Origin: Vibrio coralliilyticus
GTDB lineage: Bacteria; Pseudomonadota; Gammaproteobacteria; Enterobacterales; Vibrionaceae
DNA length: 64,000 nucleotides
Assembly (NCBI RefSeq): GCF_024449095.1
Contig: NZ_CP024628.1
Coordinates: 1,116,001-1,180,000 of the forward strand
Reading direction: 5' to 3'
Shown in pieces: positions 45,018-53,457 of this stretch. Each line of letters opens with the position of its first letter. Position 1 is the first letter of the stretch. The translations under genes and the position numbers were made by a program. The notes beneath the pieces were generated by a model, which saw only the letters and a program-made list of their open reading frames with translations, was not told the origin of the DNA and did no database searches.

Positions 45018-46068
45018 CCATGTTTTCCTCAAGTTTCTCCAATGAGCGACGTTGTACAGACAACTGAGCAATCACACCACCCGATGCATTCTCTTTCAGC
45101 TTCAGTGACGCATGTTGACCAAACAAAGTGGTGAGCCGATGACGAATATTGTCCAGCCCAATACCTTGCCCAGCATGACTAGGCGTATCGCTAAAACCAA
45201 TCCCATTATCGATAACAGAAATGGTCACACTATCCTGATTTTCAGCAACCTCTACTGTTATTTTTCCACCGACAGAGCTGGGTTCAATGCCATGTTGTAC
45301 TGCGTTCTCCACTAGCGGTTGAACCAACAGAGGCGGTATATTGAGGTCACCCAAACAATGGGCAGATATTTCATAATTCAAGCGCTCTCCGAGCCGTATT
45401 TTTTGAATGGCAAGGTAAGCATCCACCAACTCTAGTTCGCCTTTCAAGGTCGTACTGTTCTGGCGATTTTGCTGCAACGTCCCGCGTAATAGCTCGGTCA
45501 GTTTCTCCAGCATCAGCTTGGCACCTTTAGTGTCGTCATCAATCAGCACCATAATGTTCGCCAATGTGTTGAACAAGAAATGAGGTTCAATCTGGCTTTG
45601 CAGCTGTTTCAGTTGGCTTAGTAGCAGTGCCTTCTCTTGCTCCGTTTGAATACGACGAGCACGTTCGAGCTCCTTTTGAGCCTGTAATTTTTGCTCATGC
45701 ATATAAAAGTAAAGCAAACACGCCATGGAGAAGATAAACCCAAGGATAATCACTGGCTTCATCTGACTAAAGTCTGCAAACTTATCGTACCTACTCAGCC
45801 AGTAGTATGCGTTTAGTGTGCCAAATACCATTGAGCTACCAATGGCCATTATGCTGAGTTGACGCCGAGTCCAACGCTCACTCGACCACTGTAACAAATG
45901 CGAGCTCAAAACCGCACTGTACCCGTAACCAAAGCTAATCAGAATATGTTCCCAAAATGGGCTCGGCCAAATCGTTTGTGTCACAAACGCAATAATCAGG
46001 CAAAACACCGAGGTGAAGACAAGACTTTTTAAGAAATCAACCGTACGAGTAGTAACGTCAGTCATCAA
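45007..46068 (-). CDS. LytS-type sensor histidine kinase
   Basis: A 353-residue inner-membrane kinase. Four N-terminal helices precede a coiled-coil linker. The His_kinase domain carries the phospho-acceptor in SQIEPHFLFNTLANIMVLID; the ATPase domain has the N-box VENAVQHGIEP and G-box DNGIGFSD and HAGQGIGLDN. It lacks a large periplasmic domain, so sensing is probably within the membrane or through neighbours. It overlaps the regulator (11 bases) and the outer-membrane gene (4 bases). Confidence 0.9.
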   Translation of the reverse strand: MMTDVTTRTVDFLKSLVFTSVFCLIIAFVTQTIWPSPFWEHILISFGYGYSAVLSSHLLQWSSERWTRRQLSIMAIGSSMVFGTLNAYYWLSRYDKFADFSQMKPVIILGFIFSMACLLYFYMHEQKLQAQKELERARRIQTEQEKALLLSQLKQLQSQIEPHFLFNTLANIMVLIDDDTKGAKLMLEKLTELLRGTLQQNRQNSTTLKGELELVDAYLAIQKIRLGERLNYEISAHCLGDLNIPPLLVQPLVENAVQHGIEPSSVGGKITVEVAENQDSVTISVIDNGIGFSDTPSHAGQGIGLDNIRHRLTTLFGQHASLKLKENASGGVIAQLSVQRRSLEKLEENMDAN

Positions 46069-47330
46069 AATTTTCCTTTTAGATTTATAAAAATCATACG
46101 CTTATCAGCTAAATTTGCATATACAGATTCATGGCTTCCCGTCATAAAACGGGCAGCAAGTTCAACGTCGACCGAAGTCTGTCCCGAGTCATAAGCACTG
46201 TAGTTAATCCACTGTGTTGCAATGACACCGCCGTCTTGTGGCGATAATAAGAGATCAAAAGTAGGCTCTACATTCTCCAGCCATAAGGTATTTTTACTCC
46301 ATTGCCACTGACTCCAGCTAGTAGGATTCAAACTCCAATGAAACATGATGTTATGCTGCACCAGATTGATATGGTTGAGCCCCTGAGCGTACGAATGTGA
46401 AAGACCAGCGGTGCTGGAACTTTCTGATAAAGCAGCCGCTCTTTCCAGTCCCTGACGCCAATCCTCTTTGCTCCATGCCCGATTGTCATACCAATATTCG
46501 ACAATGATTTGATTGCCGGCTTGGCTAGCCCAATTAAGCCCAACCAAACCTTGAAAGCCACTACTTTTGTTAGCCAGAATCACTGGTGAGTAGAGGCCTT
46601 GCTGCTCAAACCCTAGGTAGTCTCTCTGGTACACAAAAGAAGCGTGGTACGCCCATGACGTATCATAAACAGACACCATGGATCCGCCAATTAAGCCTTG
46701 TCTTACATCGTCATAGTAAGCAATGCCCTGCCATTCCGTCTCGTCTGTCAGCCAGTAACGACGCAGACCAATGCCCTGTTGCTCAGTTCTTTGTTCGAGC
46801 TCGCTAGACTCTTGCTTTGTCCAGCTGGAATCGCTGTAAAGCAAACTCCACTCTCCCGAAAGGTCAAAATATGATGCCATTGCGACACCTGCGCCCTCCT
46901 CTACCTGAATTCCCACTGGGTTGCGCCGATAAGGTTTGAACAAGTCTAAGGGGCGATATCCATACCCTACTCCCCAATCAAGGCGGACTTTACCCAGCGT
47001 CATATCAACCGGCAGTACGCCTGTCTCCCAGACGCCTTGCCAAAATAGCTCCTGAACAATCAACTCACTATCAGCAGAGTCGGATGAGTTGCTCGACGCC
47101 AGTTGACTACTCTTTGCTGCTAACAGGCCGCTCCAATTTTGCCACTCGGCTTGCACACGAAGCAACGCGTCTAGCTGCTCAGTGTGCGACGCCGTATGTG
47201 GTTCAAACCAGACGGAATCTCTGTGCTGATTCTGGCTACCACTGACCGTCCAGTCCCAGTTGAAACTTGGCTGAGCAAGGCCACTGCCTGGAACCATTGC
47301 TGCCAACGCGAAAATCAAACGACAATTCAC
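46065..47330 (-). CDS. Predicted outer-membrane beta-barrel protein of the Lol-like operon
   Basis: A 421-residue exported protein: signal peptide to about residue 19 (VPGSGLAQ), then alternating hydrophobic/polar strands with aromatic girdles (for example DLSGEWSLLYSDSSWT and SVDVELAARFMTGSH), ending KRMIFINLKGKF, a barrel-type C-terminal strand. No named family recognised. It lies between the LolA-like gene (one-base gap) and the kinase (four-base overlap), so it should be the outer-membrane endpoint or cargo-dependent partner of this system. Confidence 0.7.
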   Translation of the reverse strand: MNCRLIFALAAMVPGSGLAQPSFNWDWTVSGSQNQHRDSVWFEPHTASHTEQLDALLRVQAEWQNWSGLLAAKSSQLASSNSSDSADSELIVQELFWQGVWETGVLPVDMTLGKVRLDWGVGYGYRPLDLFKPYRRNPVGIQVEEGAGVAMASYFDLSGEWSLLYSDSSWTKQESSELEQRTEQQGIGLRRYWLTDETEWQGIAYYDDVRQGLIGGSMVSVYDTSWAYHASFVYQRDYLGFEQQGLYSPVILANKSSGFQGLVGLNWASQAGNQIIVEYWYDNRAWSKEDWRQGLERAAALSESSSTAGLSHSYAQGLNHINLVQHNIMFHWSLNPTSWSQWQWSKNTLWLENVEPTFDLLLSPQDGGVIATQWINYSAYDSGQTSVDVELAARFMTGSHESVYANLADKRMIFINLKGKF

Positions 47331-47331
47331 G

Positions 47332-48081
47332 TTACAGCTCCGACAGTGCGTTACGTGTCAAAAATGCCGGAATATAGTACTTATCTTCAAGTTGATGAGC
47401 CGTCACTTGCTGATATTCAATGACCGTTTTCTTCGCTGGCTGAATCTTGTCAATCAAGGTCATGCTCACGACTCTTGACTGGCCATCGCGCTCACCCTGC
47501 TCAAACAATGCCTGCTTAGCCAGCTTGCCAGATTTTAAGTACAAGTCGGCTTTGATCGGGAAATCGCTCTCCGATTCCAACCATAATTCGATGCGATCGT
47601 AACTCGCACCTTGAGTTACAGACTGCAGAGAAAGCTGGTTTGCCAGCACTGGCCGCTCATTGATGGTCAAGGTTTCCTGAGCCGTCAGCGTTGCTCGGTA
47701 ATCCTGACTCCAAGTGAGAGTAGATACATCGCCAATGGAGGCTTCACCGAGTAGCTTTTGCATTGGTGTTATACGGATCGGGCGACGACTTTTAGGCATC
47801 ACTAGCCAATAGTTGTCTCCCAACATCAACATCTTTTGCCCCGCTTCAACCGGTGACTTAAACACAACCAAAGACTCTCGTTCGGGGCGCGTATAAACAT
47901 TGTATTGGCGTGTTTTATCCAGCTCTCCGTTTTTATACAAGGTAACGAGAGAAACCACTTTGGCGGACGCCGTATCAAGGCGATAGGCATCTGCATTTTT
48001 GACCATGGTGGCCGTGTCATTAGCGAACGCACCAATACTCAACAGACTCAATCCGATGACGATAGAAAGTGATTTAAACAT
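47332..48081 (-). CDS. LolA-like outer-membrane lipoprotein-sorting family protein
   Basis: A 249-residue periplasmic protein. A signal peptide of about 20 residues (ISIGAFAND region) is followed by a single antiparallel sheet fold of the LolA/COG2834 type: RQYNVYTRPERESLVVFKSP, QKMLMLGDNYWLVMPKSRRP, RITPMQKLLGEASIGDVSTL. It would carry a hydrophobic cargo across the periplasm. It overlaps the permease gene by eight bases and is one base from the barrel gene. It is not the house-keeping LolA, which is usually next to ftsK. Cargo unknown. Confidence 0.83.
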   Translation of the reverse strand: MFKSLSIVIGLSLLSIGAFANDTATMVKNADAYRLDTASAKVVSLVTLYKNGELDKTRQYNVYTRPERESLVVFKSPVEAGQKMLMLGDNYWLVMPKSRRPIRITPMQKLLGEASIGDVSTLTWSQDYRATLTAQETLTINERPVLANQLSLQSVTQGASYDRIELWLESESDFPIKADLYLKSGKLAKQALFEQGERDGQSRVVSMTLIDKIQPAKKTVIEYQQVTAHQLEDKYYIPAFLTRNALSEL

Positions 48082-49333
48082 AGGTCAATGCCTCCGTTAT
48101 CGGCTTATTGACACCCTTTCGGGCGGATAGAAACGCAGCGAGAATGCAAATCGCCATGACACCCAATGCGCTATAACTCAGCAGCTCGGGTGAAAAATAG
48201 ATATTGAGTGGATAACCGTCGGTTCGACCCGGTGGTGGTGGCATTTGCACATCCACCACCATCAGGACAATACTGGTGAAGGCAGTCAAAAGCCCGCCCA
48301 AGAGTGTGCCGATGCCAGCTAACAGTGCTGCTTCGCGCACAAACCCCGCCACGATTTCCGCAGGATATGTGCCTAATGCGGACAAGGTTCCGATTTCTCG
48401 CGTTCTTTCCGTCACCGACATTGTCATGGTGTTAAACAGAGCAACGAACACCACCAGCGACATCACCGCCCCCATAATGCCGAAGATTCGATCATATAAG
48501 TCTTTCACTTTGGTGTAGAAAAAGGCTCTTTGCTGCCACGGCGTGACTTCCAGTGCTTGACTATGTGGTAAAGAAGCGAGTCGTTCTTCCACCCAACTCT
48601 GAAGCTTCAATGTGTTCTGTGTTTCGTAGAGGAAGACCGACAAGGTACTCACTTTATCGCTCACCAGCAGTTCCTGTACCGATTCAATATGCAGGTATAG
48701 CTGACGCTTATCTAAGTCCGGTACACCCGTTGAATAGATACCATGAACTTTAAAGTCGAGTGCATTCAACGCGCCGTCACTCGTCGTCGCAAGCACGGTG
48801 ATCCAGTCACCAATTGATACGTTGAGGTTACGGGCCAAATCGACGCCCAGCATCACCTCAGGCTCCGAGGGTTGATACCGCGAAGAGCGAATATCAGACA
48901 AGGTTTTACCCTGACGCACGTCGAGAAACGGCCCCTTCATATCGAACTCACGTTCATTCACGCCAGTACCGACAAAAATGGTCGATTTATTGCCATTTGA
49001 GACCAGCCCTGTGAACTCAATCCTAGGCTGAATGCCTCGTATATCCGGATTCGATATCAGTTGCTTGTAGATCGCAGCGCTGTCTTCCAGACCATTCGTC
49101 AATGGCATGTCTTCATCTTTCTCGAAAAATCCGGGAATGCTGATTGTCAGATGGCCCGTATCCCGCGCTGTTGATTCTTGGAGTGATTCATAGGTGTAAA
49201 GCCCAAACCCACCCGCTGACGTCAAAGCAAAAACGGCAATCGTGATGATAAGAGCGGACAACACACTGCGACGACGATTTCGCAGCAAATTCAGATACGC
49301 TATGCGCACTGATTGAGGAACTAACTGGCCCAT
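48074..49333 (-). CDS. ABC transporter permease (FtsX/LolCE/MacB type)
   Basis: A 419-residue inner-membrane protein: one N-terminal helix (SALIITIAVFALTSAGGFGL), a large periplasmic MacB-like domain, and three C-terminal helices with the FtsX signature (TMTMSVTERTREIGTLSALG). Proteins of this shape extract lipoproteins or peptides from the outer leaflet rather than transport across the membrane. It overlaps the ATPase gene by 13 bases and the LolA-like gene by eight. Confidence 0.88.
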   Translation of the reverse strand: MGQLVPQSVRIAYLNLLRNRRRSVLSALIITIAVFALTSAGGFGLYTYESLQESTARDTGHLTISIPGFFEKDEDMPLTNGLEDSAAIYKQLISNPDIRGIQPRIEFTGLVSNGNKSTIFVGTGVNEREFDMKGPFLDVRQGKTLSDIRSSRYQPSEPEVMLGVDLARNLNVSIGDWITVLATTSDGALNALDFKVHGIYSTGVPDLDKRQLYLHIESVQELLVSDKVSTLSVFLYETQNTLKLQSWVEERLASLPHSQALEVTPWQQRAFFYTKVKDLYDRIFGIMGAVMSLVVFVALFNTMTMSVTERTREIGTLSALGTYPAEIVAGFVREAALLAGIGTLLGGLLTAFTSIVLMVVDVQMPPPPGRTDGYPLNIYFSPELLSYSALGVMAICILAAFLSARKGVNKPITEALTYV

Positions 49334-50004
49334 TTCATCGCCTCCTCGCTTATTCTGCCATCCACCAACGAGAGTGTGCGGTCACACTGATTCGCCATTC
49401 GCTGATCATGCGTAGCCACAATGAAGGTCGTTCCCAACTCATGACCAAGGGTTTTCATCAGCTCAATCACACGCTGTGCGGTATGGCTATCCAGACTGGC
49501 GGTTGGCTCATCGGCAATAACCAGCTTGGGTTGATGCACCAGCGCCCGTGCAATGGCGACGCGCTGTTGTTGACCACCCGAGAGATGATCAGGTCGATGG
49601 TGAGCAAACTCTTCCAACCCCACTTTGCCAAGCATTTCCATGGCGAGCCGTTGCTGCTGTTTGGCAGAGTATCCGTTCAACATTAGTGGGTACGCCACGT
49701 TTTCCCATGCACTCATTACGGGAACCAAGTTAAAGCGCTGGAATACAAAGCCCATGCTGGTCCGCCTCAATTGCGCCGATTGTTGTGGCTCTTTCGGGTA
49801 TGCCGAACCATCGAACGTAACCAAACCTTCATACTCATTATCAAGCAAACCAAGAATATTCAGTAGCGTGCTTTTGCCAGAGCCTGACGGGCCACAAAGC
49901 GCGACCATTTCACCATTACTGATTTCGCCAGTGACGTTGCTGAGTGCCTCCACTCGCTGCTGACCGAGTTGGTACTGCTTGGCTAGATTTTGAAACTGCA
50001 ACAT
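49321..50004 (-). CDS. ABC transporter ATPase (LolD/MacB-type)
   Basis: A 227-residue nucleotide-binding subunit with Walker A GPSGSGKST, Q-loop region GFVFQRFNLVP, signature LSGGQQQRVAIARAL, Walker B LVIADEPTASLD and H-loop FIVATHDQRM. It is of the LolD/MacB class and would drive the neighbouring FtsX-type permease. Start ATG 50004 is 9 bases after the previous stop. Confidence 0.92.
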   Translation of the reverse strand: MLQFQNLAKQYQLGQQRVEALSNVTGEISNGEMVALCGPSGSGKSTLLNILGLLDNEYEGLVTFDGSAYPKEPQQSAQLRRTSMGFVFQRFNLVPVMSAWENVAYPLMLNGYSAKQQQRLAMEMLGKVGLEEFAHHRPDHLSGGQQQRVAIARALVHQPKLVIADEPTASLDSHTAQRVIELMKTLGHELGTTFIVATHDQRMANQCDRTLSLVDGRISEEAMKWAS

Positions 50005-50013
50005 GCTCTCTCC

Positions 50014-50646
50014 TTAGGCGTTATTGGCCAGCGCTATCGCTTGTAACGTCATCGGATGTTGGCCATTAAGCGCTGACATTTCCTGTGCCCATTTTTGTGC
50101 CTGTAAGCTGTCTTCTGCGCGAATAGCGGCCTGAATGGCGTAGATGTAAACCCAGGCAATCGCATCAAAGGATTGAGACGTAAATGCTTGTTCAGAGAGA
50201 AGCCCCGAATACAGTTCATAACCACGTTCGAAATGATTGAACATGTCGGGCAATGATGTATAGGTCGCCGCCGCAACGGCTCTTGCCAATAGTGACTCTG
50301 GCAGCCCCTGACGAATCTCTTGCAGCGGAACAGGGGTTGTATCATCCGATAGCATATCCAACCCTTTGGCAATCGTACCCAGCCCTTGCTCGACGTATTT
50401 CATCTTGTTCCAAGGAAGAAAAGCATCGCGTCCCATCAAGGTTTGTGTGCTACCGAGATAGACTAATGTCAGAGCATCACCACCTTGTCTTTCGATCTGA
50501 CCTTGCAGTTGCTCATAGACGGATTCAACCTGATCTTCATCGCCTTGAGCGGCTTGATTATATTGCTCTATTAACTTGTCACTTGGCGCTGCGACCGCTT
50601 GAGCGCTAACCAGTAAACACAGACCTAATTGATACGTCAGTTTCAT
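50014..50646 (-). CDS. Secreted TPR-like helical protein heading the Lol-like operon
   Basis: A 210-residue exported protein. A signal peptide of about 19 residues (ending AQAVAAP) is followed by a helical repeat body (LTLVYLGSTQTLMGRDAFLP; SFDAIAWVYIYAIQAAIRAE; SLQAQKWAQEMSALNGQHP) of TPR-like appearance. It is first in the operon, 9 bases before the ATPase gene. No named family recognised; a periplasmic scaffold or accessory is plausible. Confidence 0.75.
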   Translation of the reverse strand: MKLTYQLGLCLLVSAQAVAAPSDKLIEQYNQAAQGDEDQVESVYEQLQGQIERQGGDALTLVYLGSTQTLMGRDAFLPWNKMKYVEQGLGTIAKGLDMLSDDTTPVPLQEIRQGLPESLLARAVAAATYTSLPDMFNHFERGYELYSGLLSEQAFTSQSFDAIAWVYIYAIQAAIRAEDSLQAQKWAQEMSALNGQHPMTLQAIALANNA

Positions 50647-50716
50647 TTTGTCGTTCCTTCTTCTTAGCTGATGTTCAAAGGTTAATCAGCGATGAGCAAG
50701 GCTGCTTGGGTATGCG

Positions 50717-50765
50717 ACGAACGGTGGTTGGAAGACGTGAATGGTAAAAATAGAGCGTGAATGGT
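50717..50765 (-). promoter_or_regulatory. Three 20-bp-spaced direct repeats, candidate LytTR operator array
   Basis: On the minus strand ACCATTCAC (50757-50765), ACCATTCAC (50737-50745) and ACCGTTCGT (50717-50725) recur with exactly 20-bp period. LytTR regulators bind 9-bp direct repeats near [TA][AC][CA]GTTN[AG][TG]; the third repeat matches at all positions and the others differ at two. The array ends 71 bases before the operon's first start codon. Confidence 0.7.
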
Positions 50766-50829
50766 GAGATTTTGTTCAGCCTCTGCGGCTTATCTGGAAA
50801 TCAACGGCTATGATCGTTAAAGTAGCGCC

Positions 50830-51126
50830 ATGATTAGTTATCGCATTGAAATTCAATGTGACGAGAGAGAAGAAATTATGTTTAGCGATGATCGCATCAT
50901 TGATAATCTGGAAGAGCTTGAAGCTTTTCTCCTCGCTGTAGAAAGCGGCAGTTTTGGTTTGGAAGGCATTGCGGGTATCGCACTTGCGACAAACAACGCT
51001 GATGGTCGCCACTTTGTGGCAGTGCTGGATGATAATCACCAACTGCTGCTAGCTCGCTGGGTAACCGACGAAATCTTCCAAACAGGTCAGGATTTAGTCC
51101 GCAACGGACCGAAGAAAAGCCATTAA
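50830..51126 (+). CDS. Small protein of unknown function
   Basis: A protein of 98 residues or about 82 if ATG 50878 is used. The core has helix DDRIIDNLEELEAFLLAVE and strands GIAGIALATN, GRHFVAVLDDNHQLLLARWV. It is divergent from the Lol-like operon and shares its promoter region. A strong palindromic terminator follows at once. Family not recognised. Confidence 0.65.
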   Translation: MISYRIEIQCDEREEIMFSDDRIIDNLEELEAFLLAVESGSFGLEGIAGIALATNNADGRHFVAVLDDNHQLLLARWVTDEIFQTGQDLVRNGPKKSH

Positions 51127-51155
51127 AATAGCCCGCAATTGCGGGCTATTTTAAT
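51122..51155. terminator. Bidirectional terminator, 34-bp perfect palindrome
   Basis: The sequence is a perfect palindrome centred on AATT, with GC core GCCCGC/GCGGGC and A/T-runs on both sides (AAAATA / TATTTT). It separates the convergent small gene and gabD-like gene and can serve both. Confidence 0.9.
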
Positions 51156-51171
51156 TCAGGTGTTTAAGCAG

Positions 51172-52602
51172 TTAGCTCAGGCCACCAAAGCACAGGTATT
51201 TCACATCCATATACTCATCAATACCTTGCTTGGCACCTTCGCGGCCAATACCGGATTGTTTAACGCCACCAAAAGGCGCGACTTCTGATGAGATAATCCC
51301 ATCATTAATCCCAACCATTCCGTATTCAAGCGCTTCAGCCACCTTCCAGATACGACGAATGTTATCACTGTAGAAATAAGCGGCCAGACCATAGATAGTG
51401 TCATTGGCCATCTCAATCAACTCTTCGTCGCTCTCGAACGCCAATACCGGTGCCACAGGGCCAAAAATCTCTTTGGAGACAATATCCATTTCTTGAGTCA
51501 CGTTTTTCAGGATAACCGGCGCGATAAACTGACCAGATTGAGGCACTATAGGTGAAACAGGCTGCGCCCCTTGTTCAATCGCCCCTTGAATTAAACTCTC
51601 AATACCCTCTTTGGCGACTTGGCTAATGACAGGCCCAATATTGACGCCTTCTTCCAAGCCGTTACCAAGTTTGAGCTGTTTTACCGCTTCATCAAATTTA
51701 GCCACAAATTCATCGTATACATTGCGATGAACGTAGAAACGATTGGCACATACGCACGTCTGGCCTGCATTACGGAATTTAGATGCCACGGCTCCATCAA
51801 CCGCAGCGTCTATGTCCGCGTCATCAAATACGATGAACGGAGCGTTACCACCCAACTCCATTGAAGTGCGTTTAATATCGTAGGCACTCTGCTGCATTAA
51901 GAGGCTACCGACACGGGTTGAACCCGTGAAAGAAAGCTTACGAATCAATGGGTGTGACGTGAATAACTCCCCAACGTCAGATGCTCTTTCCCCAAGTACG
52001 ACTTGCAGCAAGTCTCGGGGAATACCCGATTGATAAGCAAGCTCTGCAACCGCAAATGCAGACAGAGGAGTCAGTTCAGCGGGCTTGACGATAAAGCTAC
52101 ACCCAGCGGCAAGAGCTGGCGCAGCTTTACGAGTAATCATTGCTATGGGGAAGTTCCACGGCGTAATCGCACTTGCGACACCCACTGGCTGCTTAATAGT
52201 CACCATACGCTTGTCCGGCGTTGGCGCTGGGATGGTTTCACCATAAGTGCGTTTTGCTTCTTCAGCGAACCACTCAACAAAGCTCGCGCCATAGAGCACT
52301 TCACCTTTCGCTTCCGCTAGTGGCTTACCTTGTTCTAGTGTCATTAAACGACTGAGGTCATCTTGGTTTTCAACCAGTAATCGAAACCAACGCTGCAGGA
52401 TGGCCGCTCGCTGTTTACCAGTCAGCTTGGCCCACTCTTTCTGAGCGTTATGAGCCCGAACAATTCCTTGTTCGATTTCCTCCTGAGTGAAAACCGGTGC
52501 ATAACCCAGCAGCTCTTGCGTCGCGGGGTTGTAAACCGCAACACTTCTGTCCTGATCCGACACCATGAAAGACACTAAACTCTGATTACCTATTTGCTGC
52601 AT
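51172..52602 (-). CDS. gabD: NAD(P)-dependent succinate-semialdehyde dehydrogenase
   Basis: A 476-residue aldehyde dehydrogenase. Catalytic Cys is in GQTCVCANRFYVH and general base Glu in MELGGNAPFIVFDDAD; the cofactor motif is FTGSTRVG, with the family block ITPWNFPIAMITRKAAPALA. It matches the GabD class that oxidises succinate semialdehyde to succinate in GABA breakdown; no gabT is next to it, so the exact substrate is inferred. Monocistronic. Confidence 0.87.
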   Translation of the reverse strand: MQQIGNQSLVSFMVSDQDRSVAVYNPATQELLGYAPVFTQEEIEQGIVRAHNAQKEWAKLTGKQRAAILQRWFRLLVENQDDLSRLMTLEQGKPLAEAKGEVLYGASFVEWFAEEAKRTYGETIPAPTPDKRMVTIKQPVGVASAITPWNFPIAMITRKAAPALAAGCSFIVKPAELTPLSAFAVAELAYQSGIPRDLLQVVLGERASDVGELFTSHPLIRKLSFTGSTRVGSLLMQQSAYDIKRTSMELGGNAPFIVFDDADIDAAVDGAVASKFRNAGQTCVCANRFYVHRNVYDEFVAKFDEAVKQLKLGNGLEEGVNIGPVISQVAKEGIESLIQGAIEQGAQPVSPIVPQSGQFIAPVILKNVTQEMDIVSKEIFGPVAPVLAFESDEELIEMANDTIYGLAAYFYSDNIRRIWKVAEALEYGMVGINDGIISSEVAPFGGVKQSGIGREGAKQGIDEYMDVKYLCFGGLS

Positions 52603-52649
52603 TGTGATTACCTTGTTCTTCGCCTATTGCTGAACCCTGCACGCTATTC

Positions 52650-53333
52650 CTAAAAAGCCTGATTGGAGAAGCGAGAGTATTGTAACGTATCCGCCACCTC
52701 CTGAGCTTTAGATTGAGAGCTCATTAAATGTAACAGCTTTAACGCAGCTTGATAGCTAACCAAACTGCCATTGGATGTAAGTACATTACCATCCACAACA
52801 TAATTTTTATCGCTCAGTACCTTAACTTCTGGATAGTCACTTTGAAAATCACCCTCACCTCCTGCCCATGTCGTCGCTTGCTTGCCATTTAACACACCAG
52901 CTTCAGCTAACAAATACGCCCCTGAGCAATTGCTTGCCATCCACTCTGCGTTTTTGGCGGTAGAGGAAATATAGTTAATCAAAGCCTTATTGTTGATCAA
53001 TGGATCCATATCGTAGCTCGACGTGAGTATTAATACATCAAGCTTAGGGGACTCTCCAATCCAAGTGTCCACCCCCAGCTTTAATCCTTCTTCTGTTGTC
53101 ACTGTAGTCGTATTCGTAACGGAAACCGTCACTACATCATAGTCACTGAACCAGGTTAATCGGTCAGCAACCCCAAATACTTCCAGTGGTCCTGTCACAT
53201 CTGATGTGAGAACGCCATCATAGACCAAGATACCAATCTTCTTGTCTGCTGCCGATGCGGTTGGCCCCAATACAATTAAGGCGAGAATCAGTGTACATAG
53301 CGCCGCGATGCGGACTTTAAGTTTTCCAATCAT
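52650..53333 (-). CDS. Exported DJ-1/PfpI-family protein
   Basis: A 227-residue protein of the DJ-1/PfpI superfamily with a signal peptide (LCTLILALIVLGPTASA), unusual because most members are cytoplasmic. The nucleophile elbow is SNCSGAYLLAEAGVLNG with the cysteine in place; the front part KIGILVYDGVLTSDVTGPLE resembles GATase1-like isocyanide-hydratase or AraC-type sensor domains. Function unknown. It is divergent from the LysR gene at 53458, 124 bases away, and likely under its control. Confidence 0.85.
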   Translation of the reverse strand: MIGKLKVRIAALCTLILALIVLGPTASAADKKIGILVYDGVLTSDVTGPLEVFGVADRLTWFSDYDVVTVSVTNTTTVTTEEGLKLGVDTWIGESPKLDVLILTSSYDMDPLINNKALINYISSTAKNAEWMASNCSGAYLLAEAGVLNGKQATTWAGGEGDFQSDYPEVKVLSDKNYVVDGNVLTSNGSLVSYQAALKLLHLMSSQSKAQEVADTLQYSRFSNQAF

Positions 53334-53422
53334 TATTGTTTACTCCACTGTTGAAACAAAATAGTTATCACTATCTTATCGGGTATCTTTAATGATTGAA
53401 GTGGCATGCTTACATATCTATA

Positions 53423-53437
53423 GTGAATAATATTCAC
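53423..53437. promoter_or_regulatory. LysR-type operator candidate
   Basis: GTGAAT-AAT-ATTCAC is a 15-bp inverted repeat with a T-N11-A core, 21 bases before the LysR start and in the region shared with the DJ-1/PfpI gene. Confidence 0.5.
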
Positions 53438-53457
53438 GAATAAATAATGGAGTTGGC

